NCBI GenBank assembly: GCA_021810345.1
Contig: JAJZIX010000008.1
Location: 1-32,921 of the forward strand
Direction: 5' to 3'
DNA: 32,921 nucleotides
Source: Nanobdellota archaeon
Lineage (GTDB): Archaea; Nanobdellota; Nanobdellia; Parvarchaeales; Parvarchaeaceae
The position numbers and the translations under genes are program-made. Numbering within the stretch: position 1 is the first letter of the stretch; each line of letters opens with the position of its first letter. The notes beneath the pieces are model-generated. The model was not told the DNA's origin. It made no database searches and saw only the letters and a program-made list of their open reading frames with translations. Positions 7,728 through 16,200 of this stretch are shown here, piece by piece.

Positions 7728-8029
7728 AGCCCCAACTGCGCTTTGCCTTCCTCTGATATTTTGTCCTGACTCCATGGCGGATCAAATGTGACTTCAACAT
7801 CGACCTTGGTAGCTCCGGCCATCTCCGCGACCTTGTTTTTCACATCTTCAACAAGATAATCCGTGACAGGGCAAAAGGGAGAAGTCATTGTCATGAGTAT
7901 CCTCACTTCTGTGTCAACTATGTCTATTTTGTAGACAAGGCCCAAATCATAGACATTGACGGGTATCTCCGGGTCGAAGCACTCCTTCAGTGCTTTTATC
8001 ACATCCTCCTCTTTGACCTTTATTTCCAT
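7724..8029 (-). CDS. MIP18/SufT-like (DUF59) Fe-S assembly protein
   Basis: This 101-residue cytosolic protein matches the MIP18 (DUF59) family, whose members (SufT, PaaD, MIP18/CIA2) help mature iron-sulfur proteins. Diagnostic segments are ALKECFDPEIPVNVYDLGLVY at 13-33 and MTMTSPFCPVTDYL at 46-59, with the conserved reactive Cys53; the protein ends VEVTFDPPWSQDKISEEGKAQLGL, as in the family. The gene lies 3 nt downstream of the presenilin-like protease, so the two are probably co-transcribed. A possible client, the XPD-like Fe-S helicase, is encoded at 29460. The precise partner is unknown. Confidence 0.92.
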   Translation of the reverse strand: MEIKVKEEDVIKALKECFDPEIPVNVYDLGLVYKIDIVDTEVRILMTMTSPFCPVTDYLVEDVKNKVAEMAGATKVDVEVTFDPPWSQDKISEEGKAQLGL

Positions 8030-8032
8030 GGT

Positions 8033-8890
8033 TCAGATGAGCAGCAGTCCAAGAAAAAGTAACTGCATCGGTGCTATCACAGCCATCGCTGGATAGGCCT
8101 TGTTCTTTTTACCCAAAAGCATGAGCACAAGCAGCCCTATTATCGCCCCGGCGCCGGCAGCAGCCGCGGCCAAAGCCATCCCATTGAGCATGAAAGCATC
8201 AAAAACGACCGCGGGGAACACCAGGTCTCCTCCTCCCAAGACGAATCTCATTTTCTCCTTCTTGGCCATGAACTCTATCCCGCTGAACATTGGGGATCCT
8301 GCCAGGGCCTTGGCGAGTGTCACCATGTGTTTCGTGACAAAGACCGCTATGTAATCGTAAATGGCTATGACTCCTATAAGTATCAGCGACGGGATCACTC
8401 CCAGCAGGCTGGCGATTATCTCCGCGATCGCTGAAAATATCAGTATGTTTATGATGTTGCGGCCGTAAATCCCCGCAAACCTAAAGTAGTATATCAGCAC
8501 AAGTATGGGCACTGCATACATGAGAAAACCAATGAAATACGAAGACGTCGAGGCCAGCAGGATGTTGATGTGGAACAGGTAAAATGAAGCTGCGCCCAAA
8601 GTCAATGTAGTTATCAGCAGCAGGACGAAGAAGTAGATCAGGGCAGACACTCCTACAATCACCTTGCCCAGCCTATACTTTATCAGCACAAGGAACACAG
8701 CGGTTATTATGATTATTCCAGAAACAATATAAGCCAGCTCATAGTAAGGAGGTATGGAAGGGGACGATGACACTGCAGAGCCGTAGGCGCTGTAAAAGTC
8801 AGCCTTCACTACTGCGAACAGGGCCGACAGTATCAGTACCGTGGCCATCACAATGAGCATCAATATGACTATCTTCGGGCTCCCTTTCAT
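8033..8890 (-). CDS. Presenilin-type intramembrane aspartyl protease
   Basis: The 285-residue product is an integral membrane protein with about nine hydrophobic segments. It carries both catalytic aspartate motifs of archaeal presenilin homologues: YD at 178-179 (IAIYDYIAVF) and GGGD at 219-222 (LGGGDLVFPAV), plus a C-terminal PAM at 267-269 where the family usually has PAL. Such proteases cut transmembrane helices within the bilayer, commonly removing signal peptides or releasing membrane-tethered proteins. ATG 8890 lies 26 nt from a TATA box, supporting the start. It is the first gene of a two-gene transcript with the SufT-like gene. Confidence 0.9.
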   Translation of the reverse strand: MKGSPKIVILMLIVMATVLILSALFAVVKADFYSAYGSAVSSSPSIPPYYELAYIVSGIIIITAVFLVLIKYRLGKVIVGVSALIYFFVLLLITTLTLGAASFYLFHINILLASTSSYFIGFLMYAVPILVLIYYFRFAGIYGRNIINILIFSAIAEIIASLLGVIPSLILIGVIAIYDYIAVFVTKHMVTLAKALAGSPMFSGIEFMAKKEKMRFVLGGGDLVFPAVVFDAFMLNGMALAAAAAGAGAIIGLLVLMLLGKKNKAYPAMAVIAPMQLLFLGLLLI

Positions 8891-8910
8891 GAATCTAATC
8901 TATGGACATT

Positions 8911-8920
8911 ATAATATAAA
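8911..8920 (-). promoter_or_regulatory. TATA box for presenilin-like gene
   Basis: On the minus strand the sequence reads TTTATATTAT, centred about 26 nt before ATG 8890. At this spacing transcription would begin at or next to the start codon. Confidence 0.65.
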
Positions 8921-9098
8921 TGTCTCATCGTTTCACCAGAGGCTGATAAAATCTTAAATATCATTGTATTGTGGCGCAGTATAAAATCCTAAAAGCATGG
9001 GCATTAGCTTAAGCGAAAAAGGGAATGGCTATTTGAGGTTTAAGTCGTGCCTTGATAAAAATAGCTATTTCTTATGACTTGCCGCTGCCTTGCAAAAA

Positions 9099-9108
9099 CT
9101 ATTTATTC
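9099..9108 (+). promoter_or_regulatory. TATA box for class III signal adhesin
   Basis: CTATTTATTC is centred 25 nt before ATG 9129. It lies downstream of the track's proposed start (9090), so that longer start would not be transcribed from this promoter. This fixes the start at 9129 with a leaderless mRNA. Confidence 0.65.
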
Positions 9109-9128
9109 ATTCTCTCTATCTCTATTGT

Positions 9129-11471
9129 ATGAGCTCCCCACGAAGATCCCAATCAGCATTGGAGTATATGATGACGTACGGCTGGGCTATACTAGTCATT
9201 GTGATAGTTGCAGGCGTGTTATACAGTCTAGGTATCTTCTCACCTTCATCAGCAATATCCTCTACAGTCACAGGTTTCTCAAACTTGGGCAGTGTAACAG
9301 CCCAATGCATAGGAAACCAGGGCCTTACGATACAGCTGGGAGACTCAGTAGGCTATACAATACAGATAACCAACATCTCAGTATCAGCAAGCGGAAAAAC
9401 AGTGAGCATGCCCGAGCAGGCGACTATAGCCCCAAGCGGAACCAAGGTCTTCTATATCTCAAATGTCTGTCCTTCTCCAAGTTCCAGATACTCATTAAGC
9501 GTAACTGTATACTACACCGAACCTGGCCAGATATTCCCCGGCCCTTATACATCAACAGGAACTATAACCGGATCCTCCTCAAAACAGCAGATTTCGTCAA
9601 CTCCTGCCTTTGATCAAGCGATTCCTCTAACAATAACAAACAGCCAGGATAATTCGACTCCAAATCCATACCAGCAGATGGTCATAGTCCCATCGTCAGT
9701 ATACGGCGGATACGCTGCCCCCAACTTTCAGAACGTTGAATTCTTCTACTCCAATGGGAGCATAGTCCCATCATGGCTTCAGAATTATACGAGCACAAAC
9801 GCCACTTGGTGGCTCAAGCTGTCCAGCATATCCGCATCGTCATCAAAGACGGTCTATATGGGATTCGTTCCCAAATCCACAAGCCTATTCAATACAGCGA
9901 ATGACGGTGAGGCCCCCCAGCTTTCCTCAACATATGCGGAATACGATGATGGGGCTAATGTATTTGTTCATTATTTTAATTTTGCAGGAACAGCACTCCC
10001 TTCAGGATTATCTGAAAGCGGTGTTACATACACTGTCTCAAACGGTCTGAACATCACAGCGTTCGCTTCAAATAGTGCATACATAGAAATATCTGGAACG
10101 ACCTTTTCTCCTCCTATAATATTTGAAGTATATGGAAATCCGTGGTATGCAGGCACGGCAGGAGGATATGAAATCGGCGGTATAATCAATCCCGGCACAA
10201 CAAACGTCAATGTAGCTAGTATTGTAAGTTATGGGGGAGATCCGGGAATATACGGTCAGCAGAGCAATTCAGCGGGCAGTTCAGTCATTACATCAAATCT
10301 CGTCACTTCCCAGACTACGGGGATTTGGTCTTCCAACATAATATCCTCCACTTCCTCTTCATACCAGCTAAATCATGGCTTTGCTTTATCACTTACTACG
10401 GACGCTCCAACTTATTCGCTCCCTGCGGGCTTCGGAGCGGGTGGGGCTTTATCAGGACTCACAGGTACTATTACTTGGTATCGTGTCCGTACCTATCCTC
10501 CAAATGGGATAATGCCATCAGTCTCATTCGGTTACCCATCAAACATAACCAAACCTGCTAATATCCAGTCTTATGCCCCTCTAACAATCTCAAACAACCA
10601 GAATGTCTCAGTATCAAACTTCCAGCAGATGGTTAACGTGCCTTCTTCTGTATTCACAGGATACGCAAATACTGCTTCTGGCGCAGCATTTCAAAACGTT
10701 GAATTTTTCTACGCCAATGGTACTGTGATACCTTCATGGCTTGAAAACTACACCTCATCTAACGCGTTATACTGGATAAAACTTCCTTCAGTTCCAGCAG
10801 CAACTTCATTTACAGTTTATCTTGGCTTCGCTCCAACATCGACCAATCTTTTCAACACAAATAACATCGGAGAGGCCCCTCAACTTTCATCAACATATGC
10901 AGAGTACGATGACGGTGCAAACGTATTCACCAACTACTGGAATTTTGCAGGGACAACTCTGCCAAGCGGATGGACACAAGTTGGAACTGGATATTCTATA
11001 AATAATGGGTTTGAGTTTCAAAGTCCTGGAACAGCCTCGAACAATAATTATATCGAAAGCACATCTACATTTTCACAAGGAATAATTACAGAAGCGTATA
11101 TCTATCCTACTAATTTAGGCTGGGTGGGGTTCTCTCAATTTGGAACATACTCTTCCGGCGGTGTACTATTTTATTATTACCCTGGCCAAAACGGTTGGGA
11201 AGTTTATAATGGAAACCAATTACATTATACGGGAAATGATGCTGAAAACACTTATTACATTCTAAGTGCTATTACTCCTGGTTCTAGATATGCTTACCTT
11301 GCAGTTAACTATCAAATTCTCATATTATCTTCTTCTGGTTATATTGCAAATTCAAACGGTAATTTATATGTTGGTGATGGCGGAGGAACTGGAACTATGT
11401 ACTGGCTTCGTGTTCGTGCCTATCCTCCAAACGGAGTTATGCCTTCTGTGAGTTTTGGAAGCGTAAGCTAA
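9129..11471 (+). CDS. Type IV pilin-signal adhesin with duplicated DUF2341/LamG-like module
   Basis: I start this 780-residue protein at ATG 9129 (MSSPRRSQSALEYMM). The N terminus is a class III (archaeal prepilin) signal: a basic stretch, Q-S-A-L-E with Glu at +5, then a hydrophobic segment of about 20 residues. Processing by a FlaK/PibD/EppA-type peptidase is expected. Residues about 49-149 form a small beta domain with two Cys. Two copies of a roughly 300-residue module follow (about 166-471 and 484-780). Each has a DUF2341-like front (FQNVEFFY, NAxxWxKL, EAPQLSSTYAEYDDGANVF), a concanavalin/LamG-like region, and an ending RVRxYPPNGxMPSVSFG. N-x-S/T sequons are frequent. I infer a cell-surface adhesin or pilus-associated protein; the ligand is unknown. 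Confidence 0.85.
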   Translation: MSSPRRSQSALEYMMTYGWAILVIVIVAGVLYSLGIFSPSSAISSTVTGFSNLGSVTAQCIGNQGLTIQLGDSVGYTIQITNISVSASGKTVSMPEQATIAPSGTKVFYISNVCPSPSSRYSLSVTVYYTEPGQIFPGPYTSTGTITGSSSKQQISSTPAFDQAIPLTITNSQDNSTPNPYQQMVIVPSSVYGGYAAPNFQNVEFFYSNGSIVPSWLQNYTSTNATWWLKLSSISASSSKTVYMGFVPKSTSLFNTANDGEAPQLSSTYAEYDDGANVFVHYFNFAGTALPSGLSESGVTYTVSNGLNITAFASNSAYIEISGTTFSPPIIFEVYGNPWYAGTAGGYEIGGIINPGTTNVNVASIVSYGGDPGIYGQQSNSAGSSVITSNLVTSQTTGIWSSNIISSTSSSYQLNHGFALSLTTDAPTYSLPAGFGAGGALSGLTGTITWYRVRTYPPNGIMPSVSFGYPSNITKPANIQSYAPLTISNNQNVSVSNFQQMVNVPSSVFTGYANTASGAAFQNVEFFYANGTVIPSWLENYTSSNALYWIKLPSVPAATSFTVYLGFAPTSTNLFNTNNIGEAPQLSSTYAEYDDGANVFTNYWNFAGTTLPSGWTQVGTGYSINNGFEFQSPGTASNNNYIESTSTFSQGIITEAYIYPTNLGWVGFSQFGTYSSGGVLFYYYPGQNGWEVYNGNQLHYTGNDAENTYYILSAITPGSRYAYLAVNYQILILSSSGYIANSNGNLYVGDGGGTGTMYWLRVRAYPPNGVMPSVSFGSVS
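9624..10541 (+). repeat. Adhesin module, copy 1 (protein-level repeat)
   Basis: Encodes about 306 residues from PLTITNSQDN to SVSFGYPS. It aligns with copy 2 at the start (QQMVxVPSSV, FQNVEFFY), in the middle (GEAPQLSSTYAEYDDGANVF) and at the end (RVRTYPPNGIMPSVSFG). The central LamG-like part has diverged strongly. Confidence 0.85.
10578..11468 (+). repeat. Adhesin module, copy 2 (protein-level repeat)
   Basis: Encodes about 297 residues from PLTISNNQNV to SVSFGSVS, parallel to copy 1. The nucleotide sequence from about 11030 to 11400 is visibly richer in A+T than copy 1, which suggests that the middle of the module was replaced or evolved separately. Confidence 0.85.
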
Positions 11472-11498
11472 GAAGCAAGAACACCGCCTTTTCTCTGT

Positions 11499-12161
11499 TT
11501 AGATAACAGACATCATCTTCTGGTCGTAAAGCGCAGAGCAAATCAGCAGGGCGATTCTTGGGTTTCCATTGGATTTCTTGTAAATCTTCTCGAATTCGCT
11601 CTCCGTGAATGGCTCGAGCCCGCTGTTAGGTTTAGTTGAGACCAGCGAGAGTCTGTTTATTATCATCTGCCTCATGTCATCCTTCTTGAGCCCGCCTAGG
11701 ACCATCTTCTCCGAGGTTTCCCCCAATTTCTCAAGGGAGGGCTGGACTCCCTCATCGCGGTTCTCTATTATGACTATGCCAAACTTCTTGGATATCGACC
11801 CGAGGAGCTGTATCACCTTGGCCTGGCTGCCCTTGTCGAGCATCTCCATATTGTTGAGGTCATCAATTATTATGAGCGTGCGAGTGTTTGTCTTTACGTT
11901 TAGGCTCCGTAGTGCGTTGTACACGCTGGGCGTGAAGTAATATTTTTGAATGTCCAGCTTCTGTGATTTCTGGAGGTCCTTGAGCACCAGGTTCATCAGG
12001 GTGCTTTTGCCTATGCCGGGTTTGCCTTCGAGTATGACTACTCCGCCTCCGTTGATCACGTCGTTTATGTACATCTGGAGCTGCACCTTCTCTTCGGTTC
12101 GGTCGACTACCTTATCATCCATTGATGATGTTATATTGACAAACGGGTTATTAGCTAGCAT
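11499..12161 (-). CDS. Small ORC/Cdc6-like AAA ATPase
   Basis: The track's start is a TTG at 12182; I prefer ATG 12161 (MLANNPFVN), giving 220 residues, although a TTG at a leaderless position is possible. Visible motifs are Walker A GKPGIGKST (about 46-54), Walker B TLIIIDDL (about 95-102), a sensor-like VIIENRDE, and SNGNPRIALLICSAL near the C terminus, resembling the sensor 2 helix of ORC/Cdc6 and STAND ATPases. The winged-helix DNA-binding domain of true Orc1/Cdc6 is missing, so an initiator role is not supported. It lies downstream of VKOR on the same strand but has its own TATA box. Confidence 0.7.
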   Translation of the reverse strand: MLANNPFVNITSSMDDKVVDRTEEKVQLQMYINDVINGGGVVILEGKPGIGKSTLMNLVLKDLQKSQKLDIQKYYFTPSVYNALRSLNVKTNTRTLIIIDDLNNMEMLDKGSQAKVIQLLGSISKKFGIVIIENRDEGVQPSLEKLGETSEKMVLGGLKKDDMRQMIINRLSLVSTKPNSGLEPFTESEFEKIYKKSNGNPRIALLICSALYDQKMMSVI

Positions 12162-12200
12162 AATGTGCGCCTTATTATTCAATAGTTAGGGATTTGTTGT

Positions 12201-12209
12201 TATTTATAT
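12201..12209 (-). promoter_or_regulatory. TATA box for the small AAA ATPase gene
   Basis: The minus strand reads ATATAAATA, placing transcription start near 12180. That is 18-20 nt before ATG 12161, or at the alternative TTG 12182. The element overlaps the end of the VKOR gene. Confidence 0.5.
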
Positions 12210-12211
12210 TT

Positions 12212-12667
12212 TCAGTGGGCGGATTTGATGCGTCTGTATTCGATGATCGCGACAAATAGGATCACAAGTATAGAGATGTGTCCCGCGGTGCACAGGATGC
12301 ATATGTGGTGCAGCACGAACAGCTCCGTGTAAACCAGATAGGCGACCAGGATGGCTGCGAGTCCGCTGACGAGCATAAGCAGCTTCAGAAGAAGAACCCT
12401 GCGTTTGCGGACGAATATGTAGAGATAGGACAGGACGGCTGTCACAATGAAGAACGCCAGGCCGTAGTAATACAGGTCTACGCCCCCGATTTTGGAGTAT
12501 TGGCTTGTGACAACTGCGCCGCAGTTGAGTGGCGATCCCGTGATAGTACAGGAATTCGGGGATATCACGTTGGCTGAGAATGATAGTATTAGGTAAAGCA
12601 TCGCTGCAAGCCCGATGATACTGAAAGCCAGCAAGAGGTACTGGAGCTTATTGTTTTTATGGTCCAT
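12212..12667 (-). CDS. VKOR-family disulfide-generating membrane protein
   Basis: Vitamin K epoxide reductase homologues in prokaryotes pass electrons from periplasmic or extracytoplasmic dithiol oxidases to membrane quinones. This 151-residue protein has four to five hydrophobic segments and the four family cysteines: Cys40 and Cys49 in the first loop (NSC...LNCG) and the active CILC at 123-126 (HHICILCTAGH). The loop GGVDLYYYGLAFF is also typical. It is the bare VKOR domain with no fused thioredoxin. It follows tbp after 3 nt. Its likely job is disulfide formation in surface proteins such as the Cys-containing adhesins here; the oxidase partner is not in the window. Confidence 0.92.
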   Translation of the reverse strand: MDHKNNKLQYLLLAFSIIGLAAMLYLILSFSANVISPNSCTITGSPLNCGAVVTSQYSKIGGVDLYYYGLAFFIVTAVLSYLYIFVRKRRVLLLKLLMLVSGLAAILVAYLVYTELFVLHHICILCTAGHISILVILFVAIIEYRRIKSAH

Positions 12668-12670
12668 AAC

Positions 12671-13204
12671 CTACGCGTTTTTCTTTATGGAAGTAAGAAG
12701 CGTCTTTATCGCATGATCTATTTCTTCCACGTTTTTCGCACCAGTGCAGACTATTTTTCCCGTGCCGAACAGCAGAAATGTTATCTTTGAGTTCGCTATC
12801 TTGTATACGAGTCCGGGGAACTGCTCCGGGTTGTATTCCGTTTCGTCTACGGCGTATGCTATCTTGTTTAAATCAAGGGTTCTATTTAGGTTTCCGCTGG
12901 CAACTATGTTCTGTATGTCGATCTTCCAGCCTGGCTTTACGGTGACTTTTATCTTTTTGAGTTCCTTGATCAGCCTGCCCATCGCCATCATTATATCCTC
13001 GCGCGACCTTCCGCCCGTGCATACCAGCTTACCGCTGCCGAAAACAAGGAATGTCACATGCATGTCCAGGAACCTGTAAACCAGTCCGGGGAACTGCTCC
13101 GGGTCGTACTGCGTGTTCTGCAGTTTCTTGAGCTTGTTTAGAGGCACCGGGGTCCTGAGCGATATGCTTGCAACTATATTCTCAACTTTGTATATCTTTG
13201 CCAT
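12671..13204 (-). CDS. tbp: TATA-binding protein (TBP)
   Basis: TBP binds TATA boxes and, with TFB, recruits archaeal RNA polymerase. I start at ATG 13204 (MAKIYKVENIVAS), not at the track's 13228, because the extension lies inside ileS. The 177-residue protein is an evident internal duplication: KVENIVASISL...YDPEQFPGLVYRF...KLVCTGGRS in the first half and DIQNIVASGNL...YNPEQFPGLVYKI...KIVCTGAKN in the second. There is no acidic C-terminal tail. The ATG lies 1 nt after the ileS stop, so expression appears tied to isoleucyl-tRNA synthetase. Confidence 0.97.
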   Translation of the reverse strand: MAKIYKVENIVASISLRTPVPLNKLKKLQNTQYDPEQFPGLVYRFLDMHVTFLVFGSGKLVCTGGRSREDIMMAMGRLIKELKKIKVTVKPGWKIDIQNIVASGNLNRTLDLNKIAYAVDETEYNPEQFPGLVYKIANSKITFLLFGTGKIVCTGAKNVEEIDHAIKTLLTSIKKNA

Positions 13205-13205
13205 T

Positions 13206-16200
13206 TTAAGAGTACACCGATACCACAACAGTGTTGTTCAATATATTTAAATCTTGTATTTTGAGCAGTTTTTGGCCCTTCCCTTCGCTTCCATTGACCC
13301 TTCTGAGGACATCGGAAAGCACGGCTTCCTTGAGCTGGCCGTTTTCTTCTCCGTTTACTGCAATGTCAACCTTTATCTTGTCGCCCCTGCTCAGGCCAAA
13401 TTCCTTCCTTATGCTCTGGATCGCCCTTGTAACCTCCCTGCGTAGCCACAGGACCTTCACTTCATCAGTGACCGTGGAATCAAGTGCAAGCTTGCAGGCC
13501 TGGCCTGAAAATGCGGATATTTCCTGCTTTTTTGGCTTCAGCACTATCTCAGATGGAAGAATCGTGTAATCCTTCCCATCGGTGTTGAGCTTGACACCGG
13601 ATGACAGGTTGCGCATGACTGTCTCATTGGTCAGCTCGATGAATTTGGTGGTTATCTGGGTCAGCTCCTGCGGGTTGTACTTTGGCTTCAGCAGCTGGTA
13701 GTCAAGACTGGCCTCAAAATCATCAGGGTTCATTCCATAATTCACGTGCAGCACGTTGCCCAGCTTCATAAGTATGTCATCAAACAGGCTGCCGCTGTCA
13801 AAACCCGTCAGGAACACGGATGTAATCGGCCTTTTCACCGGCAGCTTCATCTTCTCTCTGGCGGCAAGCACATCCTGCAGCACGTTTAGCGTGCTGTTCA
13901 TCTTCTGCTCGATCTCCGGCGATATCAGCTCCTCTTTGACCTGAGGGAAGGGTAGAAGCATCGCGCTGCCTTTCTTTTTCAGTGAGTGCAGCGAGTAGTC
14001 CGCTATGAACGGCATGAATATTGATACGACTGGGATAGTCTCCAGAAATATGGACTTAAGGACATCAGCAGCCGTTTCGTCGTAGTCGTCGAATATGCGG
14101 CTTTTTGCAAGCTTTATGTAGTTCCTGCTGAAATCGTTTGTGATGAAGTCCATGAGCGCGTTTACTGCATTGTCGGTCCTAAAGCCGTCCAGACTGTTTT
14201 GGATGGTCTTCTTCGCCGAATTCCACCTTGAAAGTATCCAAAGGTCCTCCTCAGCCAGCTTGCTGGAAGCATGCCTTGATTTTGCAGGCTTGGGCAGCGA
14301 TTCAACGAGCTTTGCGACGTTGTATATGAGGTTTATGGCCCTGCCGTCGTCCTTGAGGTCGTTGAGCGAGAATGTGACAACGTCGTCTATCCTGTGCTTA
14401 AGCAGGGTCAGCCTGAGCGCGTCCCGGCTGTACCCTTCCTTTATCAGCTCCGTGAGCGGCTTGTAGTTTCCCTCGCTTTTTGACAGCTTGTTCCCGTTCT
14501 CGCCCACAACAAACCTGTGCATAGCCACGTTATTGAACGGAAGCTTTCCTGTCATTATGTATCCCATAACCAGGAGCGAGTAGAACCAGCCCCTTATCTG
14601 GTCGTTTCCCTCGGTTATGAAATCCGCGGGGAACCATTCACCATACTCCTTTTTGCTTTCAGGATAGCCAAGGCATGCGAAAGATGCCGATCCGGAGTCC
14701 ATCCAGACATCCATGACATCCGGCACCCTTGACATCTCGCCCCCGCACTTGCTGCATTTTATCTTGATTTTGTCAAGGCTGCCCTTGTGCAGATCCTTCG
14801 GGGTGATTTTGCTCAGTTCAGCCAGCTCTTTCTTGCTGTCTATGAAAAGCTCGTTGCCGCATGAGCCGCATACCCAAACAGGCAGGGGTGTGTTCCAGTA
14901 CCTCTGCCTTGAAATCACCCAGTCCTGTGCGTTTGAAAGCCAGCTTGCGAACATATCATGGGATATCTGAGGCGTCCAGTTTATTCCCTTTGAGACCTCA
15001 ATTAGCTTTTCCTTTATCTTGTTTATGCTGAGGAACCACTGGTCGCTCGCTCTGGATATTAGGGGCGTCTTGCACCTCCAGCAGTGCGGGTAATCGTGCA
15101 GGATCTTCTCCTTGCCGACAAGAAGCCCGGCGTTTGACAGGAAGTCTATTATCTTTTCATTGACTTTTAGCACGTTTTCGCCCTCAAGCCAGCCCGCTTT
15201 GGGTGTGAATGCGCCGTTCTCATCTATCGGTGACATTATCGGCAGTCCGTTTGCCATCCCTATCTTGTAATCTGAATCTCCATGACCCGGAGCAACATGG
15301 ACTATGCCGCTTCCCTCACCGGTTTCAACAAACGGCTTGCCGTCGTCTGACACGTAGCTGGATCCGTCTATCACTATACTTATTTTGTCCAGGTTCTCCT
15401 TTATCTGGGGCAGGTCTGCGAACGGGTGTTTGTACCTCAATCCAAGCAGCTTCTCGCCGGAAAATTCGGTTCCTTCCTCATACTCGATTCCAAGCTTTTT
15501 CAGTGCTTCCTTCCTGTCCTTTGCGATTATGTACGTTTTGCCATTGATCTTTATCTCCTGATAGGTCATTTTTGGGTTTATCGCCAGCGCGGCATTCGAT
15601 GGCAGCGTCCATGGTGTCGTCGTCCAGGCTATAAGGTACCTGCCGTCCTCAAGCTCAAATCCGACGTACACGGATGTGTCTTCTTTCTCATAGTACTTGT
15701 CTCTGATCTCGTAGTTGGACATAGGTGTACCGCAGCGCACGCAGAACCAGGTGGACTTGAATCCCTTGTAGACCAGCCCGTCTTGGTAAGCCTTCTTGAC
15801 GGCGGACCAGACAGACTCTATGTAGCTGTCTTCATATGTCCTGTAGGGCTTGTTCTGGTACCACAGAACGCCATAGTCTAGTATAAGCTTCGTGTTTAGG
15901 GCGATGTACTCCTCGACAAGCTTCTTGCATTCATCTACAAACTTTTCCTCCCCAAATTCCTTTACCTCTTTTTTGTTTTTTATCCCAAGCTTTTTCTCAA
16001 CCACAACTTCTATCGGAAGGCCGTGGGTGTCCCATCCAGGCTGGGCCCTTACTTTGAATCCCTTGAGGATCTTGTAGCGTATGATTGCGTCCTTTATGAA
16101 TATACCGAGTACCGTGCCCTCATGCACCTCGTTTGTTACGAAAGGCGGCCCGTCCAAGAAGTAGAACTTTTCCCCTTTGAGGTTTTTCTCCGAGGCCTTG

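Larger units (their letters stand above)
8891..9128. promoter_or_regulatory. Divergent intergenic region between protease and adhesin
   Basis: This stretch of about 240 nt holds the two outward-facing promoters and no supported gene. Additional TATA-like strings (TCTTAAATATC near 8952, AGTATAAAATCC near 8979) face the plus strand. A 26-codon ATG frame begins at 8997 but has no homologue that I recognise. A 10-nt palindrome AATAGCTATT lies near 9060. Confidence 0.4.

Noticed and set aside
9074-9613. 179-aa plus-strand ORF overlapping the adhesin start
   Set aside because: It is a shadow frame: it lacks any recognisable motif, while the overlapping frame has a clear prepilin signal.
16113-16124. 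HEGT in place of HIGH in isoleucyl-tRNA synthetase
   Set aside because: Archaeal IleRS commonly has HxGT (for example HLGT) at this site, so it is a family feature and not a loss of the catalytic motif.
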